Source: Clostridium sp. OS1-26
Lineage (GTDB): Bacteria; Bacillota; Clostridia; Clostridiales; Clostridiaceae
Direction of reading: 5' to 3'
Assembly (NCBI RefSeq): GCF_030915445.1
Contig: NZ_CP133264.1
Coordinates: 3,877,208 to 3,941,207, forward strand
Length of the DNA: 64,000 nucleotides
Shown: in pieces, positions 1-8,544 of the stretch
Layout of the letters: each line of letters opens with the position of its first letter
How positions within the stretch are numbered: position 1 is the first letter of the stretch
Program-made: the position numbers and the translations under genes
The notes under the pieces: generated by a model
The model's database searches: none
The model's input: only the letters and a program-made list of their open reading frames with translations
Told to the model about the DNA's origin: nothing

Positions 1-738
1 GAAATGGATGGTGAAGCTGTCATTTCAATTAAGTCTGAAGGAGCTAAAATTCCTTTCCGTAGTTCAGCAATTTTTCCGAAATTTTCTGTGCTTGATCCCC
101 TTTATACATACAGTGTTCCAGTGAAACAAGTCAGCAACGGCATCATTGATACTTTTGTGCATGTGATGGAACAATACCTGACGTATCCAGTTAACGCCAA
201 AATTCAGGATCGACTTGCGGAAGGACTCTTGCTAACTTTAATTGAAGAAGGCCCAAAGGCTTTTGAAAATCCTAATGATTATGACCTTCGTTCAAATCTA
301 ATGTGGGCTTCAACAATGGCAATGAATGGTCTGATTGGTTCTGGCGTTCCACAGGATTGGTCTACACATATGGTTGGTCATGGAATTACAGCATTATATG
401 GCTTAGATCATGGACAAACTTTAGCGATTGTTCTTCCAGCAATGCTTGAAGTGCAGAAAATGGAGAAGCGTGATAAACTGTTACAATATGCTGAACGTGT
501 ATGGGGAATCAAGGGTGAATCAGAAGATGAGATGATTTCTATTGCGATCAACAAAACCAGAGATTTTTTTGAAAGGGTTGGTGTGCCAACTCGCCTTTCG
601 AGCTATGGATTAGGTAAAGAAAATGTCCCTAAAGTGATTGAAACTCTAGAACCATTAGAAGCTCTTCAAATCAAGCTAGGGGAAAATGGAACACTTACGC
701 TAGATAGGGTTAAAAGAGTTCTTGAATTGGCTCTCTGA
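1..738 (+). CDS. Iron-containing alcohol dehydrogenase, C-terminal part (5' cut by window)
   Basis: The frame is open from the first base, so the N-terminal NAD(P)-binding part lies outside the window. The visible 245 residues are the all-helical metal-binding half of a group III (BDH/YqhD-like) alcohol dehydrogenase, which reduces aldehydes to alcohols with NAD(P)H in the cytoplasm. Metal-ligand regions are visible: a His in TFVHVMEQYLT, the pair HMVGHGITALYG, and the segment GLDHGQTLAIVLP. YqhD-like members are about 385 residues, so about 140 are missing. The exact substrate (butanal or another aldehyde) cannot be told. Confidence 0.9.
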   Translation, partial: EMDGEAVISIKSEGAKIPFRSSAIFPKFSVLDPLYTYSVPVKQVSNGIIDTFVHVMEQYLTYPVNAKIQDRLAEGLLLTLIEEGPKAFENPNDYDLRSNLMWASTMAMNGLIGSGVPQDWSTHMVGHGITALYGLDHGQTLAIVLPAMLEVQKMEKRDKLLQYAERVWGIKGESEDEMISIAINKTRDFFERVGVPTRLSSYGLGKENVPKVIETLEPLEALQIKLGENGTLTLDRVKRVLELAL

Positions 739-874
739 TTATGTTTTTTTTATATAATCATATTGAAAGAGCAGAAAATGGCGATACTGCTGTTATAGAA
801 AATATGGAAGATAAGAAAATAAAAACAAAAGTTTTAGGCTCTGTTAGACTAAATTGTTGATATATATACATAAA

Positions 875-900
875 GCAGGTAGTCCAATTGGATTACCTGC
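875..900 (+). terminator. Hairpin after the alcohol dehydrogenase
   Basis: GCAGGTA and TACCTGC pair around a 12-nt loop. The hairpin lies about 140 bases after the stop codon and has no clear T-run, so it is a weak terminator candidate. The bases between 739 and 875 hold only a 39-codon open stretch with no convincing ribosome site. Confidence 0.35.
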
Positions 901-1010
901 TAATGAATAAATCTAAAAAAACTGTGACCAATAAGTATGATTATTTTATAAGGTCAACCTCATAAATCTTTGCTCGTTCACCATTATCTTTGCACTTCAT
1001 GATGCTCCCT

Positions 1011-1622
1011 CTATCCCCTAATATTACTTTCAATTATAGAGAGTGGACTTTTAAGTACAGTACAACTTATTAAGTCGGCCAGTTCATCTGGAGATAGATT
1101 AATATCTGATTGAATCCAGTGTATTATCATGGCAAGATTACCATTAATAAGACTCTCAATAACATATTCCTTTTTTAACAATTCTTTATTTTTTGCTGTC
1201 ATAAGTACAGAATGGAATCTCTGAGCAAAATTATTTCTCATCATCTTTTTGAAAGACTCTCTAAAATAGAGATGACTATGGGGGCTAGTGAGAATTTTAA
1301 ACAATTTTTTGTTTTCAACTATATAATTAAGTATAGGTTTGAAAAATTGAGCAAATTCGTTGGTTTTTTCTGAATAATAAAAATGATGAAATTCTTTACT
1401 AAGTTTAGCAATTGCGTCTAATTGCTCATTTTCAATTGATGTAAGAAGATCATTTAAATCAATATAGTGAAGATAAAAGGTGCCACGATTTATTACAGCA
1501 GATTCAGTCAAAGTTTTTATATAAATCTGTCCAAGTGGTTTTATAGCATATAAATCCAGAAAGGCCTTTATAATTTTTTGACGAGTTCGACGTATTTTTG
1601 TAGAATCGATATTAGTATTCAT
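1011..1622 (-). CDS. TetR/AcrR family transcriptional regulator
   Basis: About 203 residues. An N-terminal helix-turn-helix begins at RRTRQKIIKAFLDLY, with the recognition part around VINRGTFYLHY, typical of TetR proteins that have a TetR_C_8-like effector domain. I chose the ATG at 1622 because a GGAGGT ribosome site sits just upstream; an in-frame ATG at 1679 lacks one. It is divergent from the gene at 1770, and a 15-base palindrome lies between them, so it probably represses itself and that neighbour. The ligand is unknown. Confidence 0.85.
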   Translation of the reverse strand: MNTNIDSTKIRRTRQKIIKAFLDLYAIKPLGQIYIKTLTESAVINRGTFYLHYIDLNDLLTSIENEQLDAIAKLSKEFHHFYYSEKTNEFAQFFKPILNYIVENKKLFKILTSPHSHLYFRESFKKMMRNNFAQRFHSVLMTAKNKELLKKEYVIESLINGNLAMIIHWIQSDINLSPDELADLISCTVLKSPLSIIESNIRG

Positions 1623-1717
1623 TTTTACCTCCATTAATATTTTTTTCGCAAATTCAACATATTCAGAATTTGTGTTCATTGATTATGAAAACTTTCGTAA
1701 TATAATATAAGCATAAA

Positions 1718-1732
1718 ACAACACGGTGTTGT
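1718..1732. promoter_or_regulatory. Probable TetR operator in the divergent intergenic region
   Basis: ACAACACGGTGTTGT is a perfect 7-bp inverted repeat with one central base. It sits between the divergent TetR gene and the gene at 1770, about 38 bases before the latter start. The position and symmetry fit a TetR dimer site. Nothing in the sequence proves binding. Confidence 0.6.
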
Positions 1733-1769
1733 TATCAATTTAATTTATAATAAATGGAGGTAAAAAGTT

Positions 1770-2453
1770 ATGGATACAACAAAAAATTCATCCTATTCAG
1801 TTACAGCTTATATTGGGGAGGAATGCCTGACTGATCAAGATATTCAGAAAATGGAATTAGTGAGATCTCGAAGAGCACTTACTTTTTTGAAGAACAAAAT
1901 TGGCAGTGAAAAGATTATAAACTTAATAGAGGAAGAACTCAACGAAGCTACTATTCAAATGGAAAAATGGGCTGATGAATCAAATGGAGAATGGAGGTCT
2001 GGATTTGTCCTACTAGAAATGCCTAAAGTGAGGGCAGAACAATTCCATAAATGGTTCATGTGTTTGGTGAAAAACGAGAGTAAATTACTAGGTACCGCTC
2101 ATCCTGATCACTATCGTAATCGCGTTTTGCCGGATGGACGAGCAGAGGTAATTGAGAACCTTGGAGAATTCGAATATCCATGGCATATTTTCCTAAATCT
2201 AACTGAAATTGATTCAACAATACCAATTCCAGCTGATAAAGACTACCCATTTGGTTTTGTTGCAATTATAAAAAGTAAAAACGGAAAATTAGTTAGCTAT
2301 GCATTACATGAATTACGCGACTACAAAGACGGAATGCAGGCAAAATTAACTATAATTTTACCAAAAGCTGCACCAGATACTCTTATACATGGGCATTTGA
2401 ATCACTTCTCTATTGAATTTAGAAATTGGTATATTGCCATGTCCGAAGAATAG
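1770..2453 (+). CDS. Uncharacterised 227-residue protein controlled with TetR
   Basis: I do not recognise the family. The ATG follows TGGAGGTAAAAAGTT, a strong ribosome site. There is no signal peptide or membrane segment. A His/Arg/Trp-rich centre (TAHPDHYRNRVLPDGRAEV, then YPWHIFLNLTE) and the late HGHLNHFSIEF could hold a metal or polar active site, but this is only a guess. It faces the TetR gene across a palindrome, which suggests a ligand-inducible detoxification or modification role. Confidence 0.6.
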   Translation: MDTTKNSSYSVTAYIGEECLTDQDIQKMELVRSRRALTFLKNKIGSEKIINLIEEELNEATIQMEKWADESNGEWRSGFVLLEMPKVRAEQFHKWFMCLVKNESKLLGTAHPDHYRNRVLPDGRAEVIENLGEFEYPWHIFLNLTEIDSTIPIPADKDYPFGFVAIIKSKNGKLVSYALHELRDYKDGMQAKLTIILPKAAPDTLIHGHLNHFSIEFRNWYIAMSEE

Positions 2454-2558
2454 AGGATATTATGATTTTTGTTATAATAAGGTGACCTCTGATTTAGTAG
2501 TTAAAAGACTAAAACAAGAACTTATGTATTTGCAAGGGAAAATTTATGATAAAAGTTA

Positions 2559-2583
2559 GCCTCCAAATATAAAGCTTGGAGGC
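2559..2583 (+). terminator. Hairpin downstream of the 1770 gene
   Basis: GCCTCCAA pairs perfectly with TTGGAGGC over a 9-nt loop, followed by an A/T-rich tract with only a short T-run. It probably ends transcription of the gene at 1770. Confidence 0.45.
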
Positions 2584-2696
2584 ACTTTAAATACTACGTT
2601 GAGTACATACAAACAACGTTGAAGAGCTTAATTTGAGCTATTCTTTAAGTCTTAGTATAGATAATGTGTCAAATGTTGGCGGTACCCCTATTAGAA

Positions 2697-2867
2697 GAGA
2701 GTTATATTTACTTATAAGAAGCAAGGTGCTGCAGTCTTCATAGTTTAAATAAGGAAGGCTGTGAGCTTATAGATATTTTGGCCTGCGATTTTAATATAGA
2801 AGAAGATAGCGTAAAAAAGGCCCTTGTAAAGTTAAAGAAATATTTAAAGGAGATGAATTTTTTTTGA
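2697..2867 (+). pseudogene. Degraded copy of the UviA/TcdR-like sigma factor gene
   Basis: This stretch aligns by eye with the sigma-factor gene at 16013-16603: the shared TTATATTTACTTATAAGA start (2702 and 16263), the CTGCAGTCTTCA block, the GAAGGCTGTGA block, and the 3' end AAATATTTAAAGGAGATGAA. It carries in-frame stops, lacks the first half, and has an internal deletion removing region 4. It cannot make a functional protein. The bases 2454-2696 hold a short open stretch and a hairpin only. Confidence 0.8.
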
Positions 2868-2924
2868 TTCAAAACAAATAATTAGTAAGCTATTCAAATT
2901 TATGCATGGCTTCCTAATTATTTA

Positions 2925-5198
2925 TTATTCTATCATAAAATCCACATCTATATTATTTTCCTTCAGCTTGTCCACAACTAGAACTGCAGCCCTAAAGGTC
3001 TTTTTGGTACCATTAAAAGTATTAGCAACATGAAAACAGGTAGGCTTGTTATAAAACTTACAGTAGCTCATCTTGCTTATCTGCTTTTTAAAGCTTCCAA
3101 GGGTCAGAACTTCTATGTCCAGATTGTGATCTTTGCAGTACTTTAGAAATCTATCATAGAAAACAGTGTAGTTTAATCTAAGTACCTTGTCACCATCAGA
3201 ATCCTTTGTGCAGTCATAATCAGCGCCACGTACTAGATCACTATTTGCAGCCATTCTATTGAAGGCTTCAAGGCTGATATCCACCACACTTTTACTCTTG
3301 GTATTGTCTTCTAAAAGTTCTTTTATTACAGAAGCTTTAAGTGCAGTTTCTATATCTTTAGAGGAGTAACCAGAAGCTTCTTTAAAGTTAAGTCCTAAAT
3401 TTTCAAATATTTCTAAAAGAAGAGCTAATCCTAAAAGAGCATTTGTTATAGATTGTTTTATTCTCTCATTATGTATATTGTTCCCAGAGAATTTCTTGAA
3501 AAACATATCATAAGTAGCTTTTAGATTTTCTTCACTCATTTTTAATCCTCCCATCAATAAGCTGTTTCCAAGTTTGGATAATAACAGGCTGTTTTCTTTA
3601 AGATTAGTGAAGTGATTTTTAGTATTTTTGTTTAGGTTAGAGGTGGATAAAAATATTTTAAGACTTCTTTCAATATTAGCGGTTTCTGTAATACCCATTT
3701 CACCGCAGAGTATTACAGAAGAACGGGGTGTGAATTCAATATTTTTACCAAGGTTTTGAGTTCCCTTGATAGTTTTGTGTGCATCATAAGAGTTTCTCAT
3801 TATATTTGAAATGAGATTAACTCTGTAAGTTCCAATCTTCTTGGGCTTATATTCATCAATAATCAAAGGAAGAAAGTTGCTGCTGCTTGCAAGCTTGGTA
3901 AAGGCAAAGTTGGTGCAGGTGCTGGCATCTAGAATGTTTCCTCTATATCCAAGAAGAGGAGCTGCTATATTCTCTAGAGTCTGGCTCTTTCCACTGCCGC
4001 TTTGACCTTCTATTAAAAGATGGTTGTATTTTATTCCAATATGTTCAAGCTTACCCTTTAAAAATAAGCCGCAAAGATATGGAATTAAAGTAGCAGTTAC
4101 AGATAAATCATTAAAGCTAAAAAGAGAAGGAGCTAGAATTTGCAATTCTTCTTTTGTAATACAGGAAAATTCTAATAAATTACTGTGGGCTTCCATGAAA
4201 TCTTCAAGAACTATGGCTGAAGAATTATGATAAAGCTCCTCACTTACAGCATTATCATTGTCAACAAAAAACCACTGTTTGCTTATTTTATGAAAGCCTT
4301 CATAGGACACTCCATTTATAATATGAGTTATATCCGCTGATATCTTTGCTTTTATATGCTGCAAATCTGAATTGGAACCATTGAAAACTAAGGCAAAACT
4401 ATTAACTGCTTTTTTAAAGGACAGTGCATCATTAAAATCCTGTGGAGTAAAAGTCCTTTCTACAACATGATTGCTGTTACACAGTTTTAGTTCACATTTT
4501 ATCAGTTCTTCATAAGGAGATATAATTATGTATTTAGCTTCTATTATAAAGTTTGTAATAAAGATTTTTCTGCCTTTGTAGTTCTTGTAATAGCAGCCAT
4601 CTTCTACATGAATAGGAGAGTTGTAATTTGTATTTTTTTCAATTACATCTGCTCCTGTTAATAGATTCTCTATAAGTTCTGGTGTTACACCATTATTAAT
4701 CCACTCTGAAATACTCATATTTTCCTCTAAATCAGGCAAATTAATAATTCCAATGCTTTTGCAGCAGCTTTTAAAACTGTTATATACAGTTTTGGAATAT
4801 TGTTTGCTGTGATTGCTATTATGGGGGAAGATTATAAGGTTAGCTCTTTTTATTTGCTGAGCATAGTCTTTGCTGAATTTATTAAAACTTTTAAGGCCAC
4901 CAAAGGTTGTAGTTGCAGTAAAGCCCATGTTCTTTAGTGCATCTGCAGACTTCTCATCTTCCACATATATAATAGTTTCATTGTTTTTCATACTTTTTAT
5001 TACAGATGGGAGCATATAAAGAACTGGCTCTATGCTTTTAAAATCATTGACCCATTCGCCTTTCTTATCTTTGATATAGCATCGAAAGCTTTTCTTTAGG
5101 TTTCCGTCTTGTAACCACTTACAGCTTTCGATTTTGTAAACTACAATGCCATCCTCATTTCTGTAATAGTATTGTGATATATTCTTGTTATTTACCAT
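2925..5198 (-). CDS. DUF927-type primase/helicase-like ATPase
   Basis: 757 residues. The first ~200 resemble a Toprim-like primase region (IIYVEDEKSADALKNMG, then a conserved Gly-Gly). The centre has Walker A GQSGSGKS and Walker B LPLIIDEY, as in DUF927/P4-type helicases of phages and integrative elements, which unwind and prime DNA at an element's own origin. No integrase, capsid or other replication gene is adjacent, so it looks like an orphan from a decayed element. A degraded sigma factor lies downstream. Start ATG 5198 has a GGTGA site about 6 bases upstream. Confidence 0.75.
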   Translation of the reverse strand: MVNNKNISQYYYRNEDGIVVYKIESCKWLQDGNLKKSFRCYIKDKKGEWVNDFKSIEPVLYMLPSVIKSMKNNETIIYVEDEKSADALKNMGFTATTTFGGLKSFNKFSKDYAQQIKRANLIIFPHNSNHSKQYSKTVYNSFKSCCKSIGIINLPDLEENMSISEWINNGVTPELIENLLTGADVIEKNTNYNSPIHVEDGCYYKNYKGRKIFITNFIIEAKYIIISPYEELIKCELKLCNSNHVVERTFTPQDFNDALSFKKAVNSFALVFNGSNSDLQHIKAKISADITHIINGVSYEGFHKISKQWFFVDNDNAVSEELYHNSSAIVLEDFMEAHSNLLEFSCITKEELQILAPSLFSFNDLSVTATLIPYLCGLFLKGKLEHIGIKYNHLLIEGQSGSGKSQTLENIAAPLLGYRGNILDASTCTNFAFTKLASSSNFLPLIIDEYKPKKIGTYRVNLISNIMRNSYDAHKTIKGTQNLGKNIEFTPRSSVILCGEMGITETANIERSLKIFLSTSNLNKNTKNHFTNLKENSLLLSKLGNSLLMGGLKMSEENLKATYDMFFKKFSGNNIHNERIKQSITNALLGLALLLEIFENLGLNFKEASGYSSKDIETALKASVIKELLEDNTKSKSVVDISLEAFNRMAANSDLVRGADYDCTKDSDGDKVLRLNYTVFYDRFLKYCKDHNLDIEVLTLGSFKKQISKMSYCKFYNKPTCFHVANTFNGTKKTFRAAVLVVDKLKENNIDVDFMIE

Positions 5199-5363
5199 GG
5201 TAATTCACCGACCTTAGCCTTAGTTTAGATTACACTTAATATATATGGAAAGTTAAAGAAAATGGGAAATAAAAAAGTGTTAATGAATTGTAAACATTAC
5301 AGTATTACAACTTTTATAAAATAGGTAGAGTAGTAATTTTTACTTTTGAAACCTTTATTTTTT

Positions 5364-5602
5364 ATTATAAACAGAATTCTTGGCTTCAGGTGGAGTTTGT
5401 CTGCGACCACTGGGCAATTCTGCCCGTTAAATGCCATTTAGGCATTTAACCTCCATCTGAAGCTTAGAAGTCGTTATCCAGGGACATAGCCGCTCTTTAC
5501 TCCCACTCGAAGAAAAGCAGAGAGCCCAAATCTTTGATTTGGTGCGAATCGCTTTCACAGAGTGCGATGGGAGTATTAGAGCGGGTAAGTCATCGGATAA
5601 AA
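5364..5602 (+). ncRNA. Structured RNA element, copy 1 (expanded)
   Basis: This shares a core with copies at 36124-36256 and 50671-50727. Stem 1: GCTTCAG (5383) pairs with CTGAAGC (5457). The outer stem: TTATCC (5474) pairs with GGATAA (5595). Inside it, CTCTTTACTCCC pairs with GGGAGTATTAGAG. In this copy the loop of stem 1 holds two extra hairpins and the inner stem holds another, so loops grow while stems stay. Stem 1 changes on both sides between copies 1 and 2, supporting RNA structure. It may be an IS200/IS605 or IStron-derived RNA, but I could not confirm a family; the strand is assumed. Confidence 0.6.
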
Positions 5603-5758
5603 TATACATTTTTGTTTTTTTGTAATAGTTGTATTTAGTTAATGGAAAGGCTTTATTTTGAAGGGGTAAGAGGATTACAGGCTGTTGTAAGTGTGGAGTA
5701 ATTGATGTAATGGTTTGATTATAATTAAAATGAGAACAAGTGTTTGTATAAAAGCTGA

Positions 5759-5800
5759 AAATTATACCAATACTATAGTTAAGTAAAATTTGGTATAATT
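5759..5800 (+). promoter_or_regulatory. Inverted repeat before the Rpn gene
   Basis: Arms AATTATACCAA (5759-5769) and TTGGTATAATT (5790-5800) pair perfectly over 20 bases and end 14 bases before the ATG. The right arm contains a good -10 box (TATAAT). It could be an operator overlapping the promoter or a 5' RNA hairpin. Confidence 0.5.
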
Positions 5801-5814
5801 AAAGGAGATTTATT

Positions 5815-6723
5815 ATGGATTATCAAAAAATTGAGGATTCAGTTTTAAAAAGTGCTATGGATTTTTTTAGACAAAGTGCAGTTAATTTTTTCGGAATAAA
5901 CACTAGAATAACTGCACCAGCAGAAACTGAAATAAAAGATATAAAAATAAATACAAATATTATGGATTATACTTTTCATACGGAGGATGGTAGTTATCTT
6001 CATTTTGAATTTCAAACTACAAATAGAGATGAGGATATAAGAAGATTCTTATTGTATGATGCATCGCTATATTGTAAAAGCAATAGAAAAATAAAAACTA
6101 TAGTTGTATATTCAGCAGATATAGAAAATGCTAAAACTTATGTAGATGCAGGTAACATAAAATATAACATTGAAGCATTTTATATGAGTAGTATAAATGG
6201 CGATGAAAAATATGATGTTTTCAAGCGTAAAATTGAAAATAATGAAGAACTTACTGATGAGGAAATATTAAGTCTTACATTTATACCATTAATGAAAGGA
6301 AAGCTAACTAGAGCGGAAAGAACGTTAAAGAGTATAGAGTTAGCAGATAAAATAGAAGCAGGTGAAAAAAAGATAAAGTGCCTTACAATGTTATATGCGC
6401 TTTTAGAGAAATTTGGAGATGAAGAAAGTAAGAAAAAATTCAAGGAGGTATTCAATATGACTGAGATAGGTAAAATGATATTGGAAGATGGAATGGCAAA
6501 AGGAATGGCCAAAGGAATGGAAAAAGGAATGGAAAAAGGAAGGGCAGAAGGAAGAGCTGAAGGAAAAGCAGAACTTTTACTTAAACAATTAACTAAAAAA
6601 TTTAAAAAGATACCAGAAGAATATAAAATAAGAATAAAAGAATTGTCAGATGAAACACTTGAAATAATAGGATTAGAGATATTTGATATGGAAGATATTA
6701 AAGAGTTAGAGAAATACTTTTAA
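5815..6723 (+). CDS. Rpn family recombination-promoting nuclease (PD-(D/E)XK, transposase_31-like)
   Basis: 302 residues. The N-terminal nuclease fold shows MDYTFHTEDGSYLHFEFQT, which supplies the PD-(D/E)XK-like Asp and Glu-x-Gln residues. Rpn proteins are DNA endonucleases; in E. coli some act with a C-terminal short product in phage defence. Residues ~224-242 hold repeated G-M-A/E-K-G and G-R-A-E units. The C-terminal ~60 residues are a helical DUF4351-like tail. The gene has an AAGGAG site before ATG 5815, and an internal start at 6457 described separately. Confidence 0.85.
   Translation: MDYQKIEDSVLKSAMDFFRQSAVNFFGINTRITAPAETEIKDIKINTNIMDYTFHTEDGSYLHFEFQTTNRDEDIRRFLLYDASLYCKSNRKIKTIVVYSADIENAKTYVDAGNIKYNIEAFYMSSINGDEKYDVFKRKIENNEELTDEEILSLTFIPLMKGKLTRAERTLKSIELADKIEAGEKKIKCLTMLYALLEKFGDEESKKKFKEVFNMTEIGKMILEDGMAKGMAKGMEKGMEKGRAEGRAEGKAELLLKQLTKKFKKIPEEYKIRIKELSDETLEIIGLEIFDMEDIKELEKYF
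6457..6723 (+). CDS. Internal in-frame short Rpn product (C-terminal 88 residues)
   Basis: Inside the Rpn gene, AAGGAGGT at 6442-6449 lies 7 bases before an in-frame ATG (codon 215). This is as strong a ribosome site as any in the window, and stronger than is expected by chance within a coding region. The product would be the repeat region plus the helical tail, without the nuclease. E. coli Rpn genes are reported to make such a short form that binds and restrains the long nuclease. Here that role is inferred from position and architecture. Confidence 0.65.
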   Translation: MTEIGKMILEDGMAKGMAKGMEKGMEKGRAEGRAEGKAELLLKQLTKKFKKIPEEYKIRIKELSDETLEIIGLEIFDMEDIKELEKYF

Positions 6724-6777
6724 AAAATAAGACCGTATCTATTTCAAGTTGTTATTGTTGATTTTGATGAATTATGT

Positions 6778-6805
6778 ATTGCAGATATCATTTCATATCT
6801 GCAAT
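6778..6805 (+). terminator. Hairpin after the Rpn gene
   Basis: ATTGCAGATAT pairs perfectly with ATATCTGCAAT over a 6-nt loop, 55 bases after the stop. There is no good T-run, so termination is likely but not certain. Confidence 0.5.
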
Positions 6806-6871
6806 GGAAATATTTTCAACTCTTGTATAATTAAACTAAAGGAATATGAGATTTAATGATGTGAGGAAATA

Positions 6872-8215
6872 ATGAGTTTAATAATTAAGTATAATAGTTA
6901 TTTATTTAAGCATGGATATAGTGATAATACTCAAAACTTATATATATACTATCTTAAGAAATTTATGTATTGGCATCAGAAAGAAATGAAAAGGTCTTTG
7001 GATAATATTAAGCTAGAGAAAAGTACAGTGACACAATATATACAATATTTATCATCAAAGTATAGTACAAGCTCTGTGAATAGCCATATTAAATTTATAG
7101 TATCCTATAATAAGTTTCTTATAAATGAAGGAATACAAGAAACTATGGCTGCTACTAATAATCTAATAATAAAAATTCCTAAGAAAAAGATTGAAAAGAT
7201 AAAAATAAATGAAAGAGATGTTGAAGCTTTACTTATGGAAGTTTGTTCAAATGACAGTATTAAAAATTCTACAATTCTCTGTCTTATAGCTTACGCAGGC
7301 TTAAGAACTAGCGAAGTAGTTGAACTTCAGTTAAAACATATAGATTTTGGTAATAGAAAAATTCATATCAGTGGCAAATATACAAGAGATATACCAATGA
7401 ATTCATCAGTAGAAAATTCTTTGAAATTATATTTAAAAGATGAAGATATAATAAAAGATTATTTATTTATAAATGAAAGAAATATAAAATACACTAGTGC
7501 AGGAATACACTGGATACTTAGAAAGAATCTTTCTGACTTTAATATAACCATAAATACTTTGAGAAACTTTTATATGTCAAAGCTTAAATCTCAAGGATAC
7601 AGCGAAAAAGAAATAGATGAGATAAGTGGTTACTCAACTAAAAAGAAGGACTATACAAATAAAAAAATAAAAGAAATGCTTACAGTTAAACAATTTGCAG
7701 AATTAGTTGAAGTAACCCCTGCAACTATAGTTAAATGGTGTAATGATAATAAAATTAAAAGTTATAAAGACTATTGGGGACACAGACGAATACCTAGCTT
7801 AGAAGCGGAAAGATTGAAAAATGAAAATAAATGTCTAGTAGATAAAAAATACATAGAGAATTTTTTAGAAGATTTATTATCAAAAGGAAAGATTAAAGTC
7901 TCAATAATTCTAATGCTTATAGCTTATGCTGGATTTAATGAAATTGAAATCTTGGATATTAAAAGAGAAAATGTAAACATAGATAAAAAAGTTATTATAA
8001 TTGAAGACAGCAAAGAAGTATGTATACCTCAACCTATAATTGAACCTTTAATTCAATATTTAAGGGAAATTCCTAGTAATCAAAAATATTTATTTGTAAA
8101 TAAATTCGGGAAAAAACATGTAAAACATAATATTAAAGATTTATTAAGAGGAAACTGTAAGGATACTAATATAACTTTATTAGTTTTAAAGAAGTTTTAT
8201 CGCTTAAAAAGATAG
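6872..8215 (+). CDS. Tyrosine-recombinase-like protein with HTH insert and second degenerate recombinase half
   Basis: 447 residues. Residues 1-95 resemble a SAM-like core-binding domain. Residues ~115-260 are a tyrosine-recombinase catalytic fold with the first Arg in AYAGLRTSEV, but the HxLR box reads NTLR, LGH reads SGY, and the nucleophile is unclear (perhaps in KDYTNKK). Residues ~268-312 are an excisionase/MerR-like helix-turn-helix (LTVKQFAELVEVTPATIVKW). Residues ~325-447 repeat the catalytic fold, with AYAGFNEIEI in place of AGLR and an early stop just after the LR-equivalent (LLVLKKFYRLKR). It may bind DNA more than cut it. Confidence 0.7.
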   Translation: MSLIIKYNSYLFKHGYSDNTQNLYIYYLKKFMYWHQKEMKRSLDNIKLEKSTVTQYIQYLSSKYSTSSVNSHIKFIVSYNKFLINEGIQETMAATNNLIIKIPKKKIEKIKINERDVEALLMEVCSNDSIKNSTILCLIAYAGLRTSEVVELQLKHIDFGNRKIHISGKYTRDIPMNSSVENSLKLYLKDEDIIKDYLFINERNIKYTSAGIHWILRKNLSDFNITINTLRNFYMSKLKSQGYSEKEIDEISGYSTKKKDYTNKKIKEMLTVKQFAELVEVTPATIVKWCNDNKIKSYKDYWGHRRIPSLEAERLKNENKCLVDKKYIENFLEDLLSKGKIKVSIILMLIAYAGFNEIEILDIKRENVNIDKKVIIIEDSKEVCIPQPIIEPLIQYLREIPSNQKYLFVNKFGKKHVKHNIKDLLRGNCKDTNITLLVLKKFYRLKR

Positions 8216-8253
8216 CATAGCAGATTGTCGAAGGTGGCATCTGCTATGCTATC
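8211..8253 (+). terminator. Strong terminator overlapping the recombinase stop codon
   Basis: A perfect 15-bp stem (8211-8225 with 8239-8253) surrounds the TAG stop and is followed by TTTATT. Confidence 0.85.
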
Positions 8254-8544
8254 TTTATTGGGCATGAAAATTTTTTATTGTTTACAATATCAATATTATG
8301 TCAACTAAATTCTAAAGTAAACTAGCTAGATGAAAAAATCTTAAAAAGTGCGTTCCACATGATATTTATGTATGTATTGATGGAGAAATAGTAGACATTA
8401 ATGATTTGATACATTATTATAGACAATATAAGATGTAAGTATTGGTAGGTCTATACTTGAGCTGAAAATAGTTGCTAATATCCTTAGAAGAAGCAATGGA
8501 GCAGAATGTAGTATGACAAATATACAATAAAGTGAGTGGAAGAT
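8254..8544 (+). other. Gap with short broken open stretches
   Basis: No intact gene. Two short open stretches end near 8438 (…YDIYVCIDGEIVDINDLIHY) and 8529 (…ILRRSNGAECSMTNIQ), which look like the ends of lost genes, but I cannot name them. The promoter for the methyltransferase must lie in the last part. Confidence 0.4.

Noticed and set aside
5364..5602. Known riboswitch (c-di-GMP, THF, cobalamin and others)
   Set aside because: The conserved cores of those classes are not seen, and the element lies before unrelated genes in different places.
5427..5609. 60-residue reading frame on the minus strand
   Set aside because: It lies within the structured RNA and has no ribosome site.
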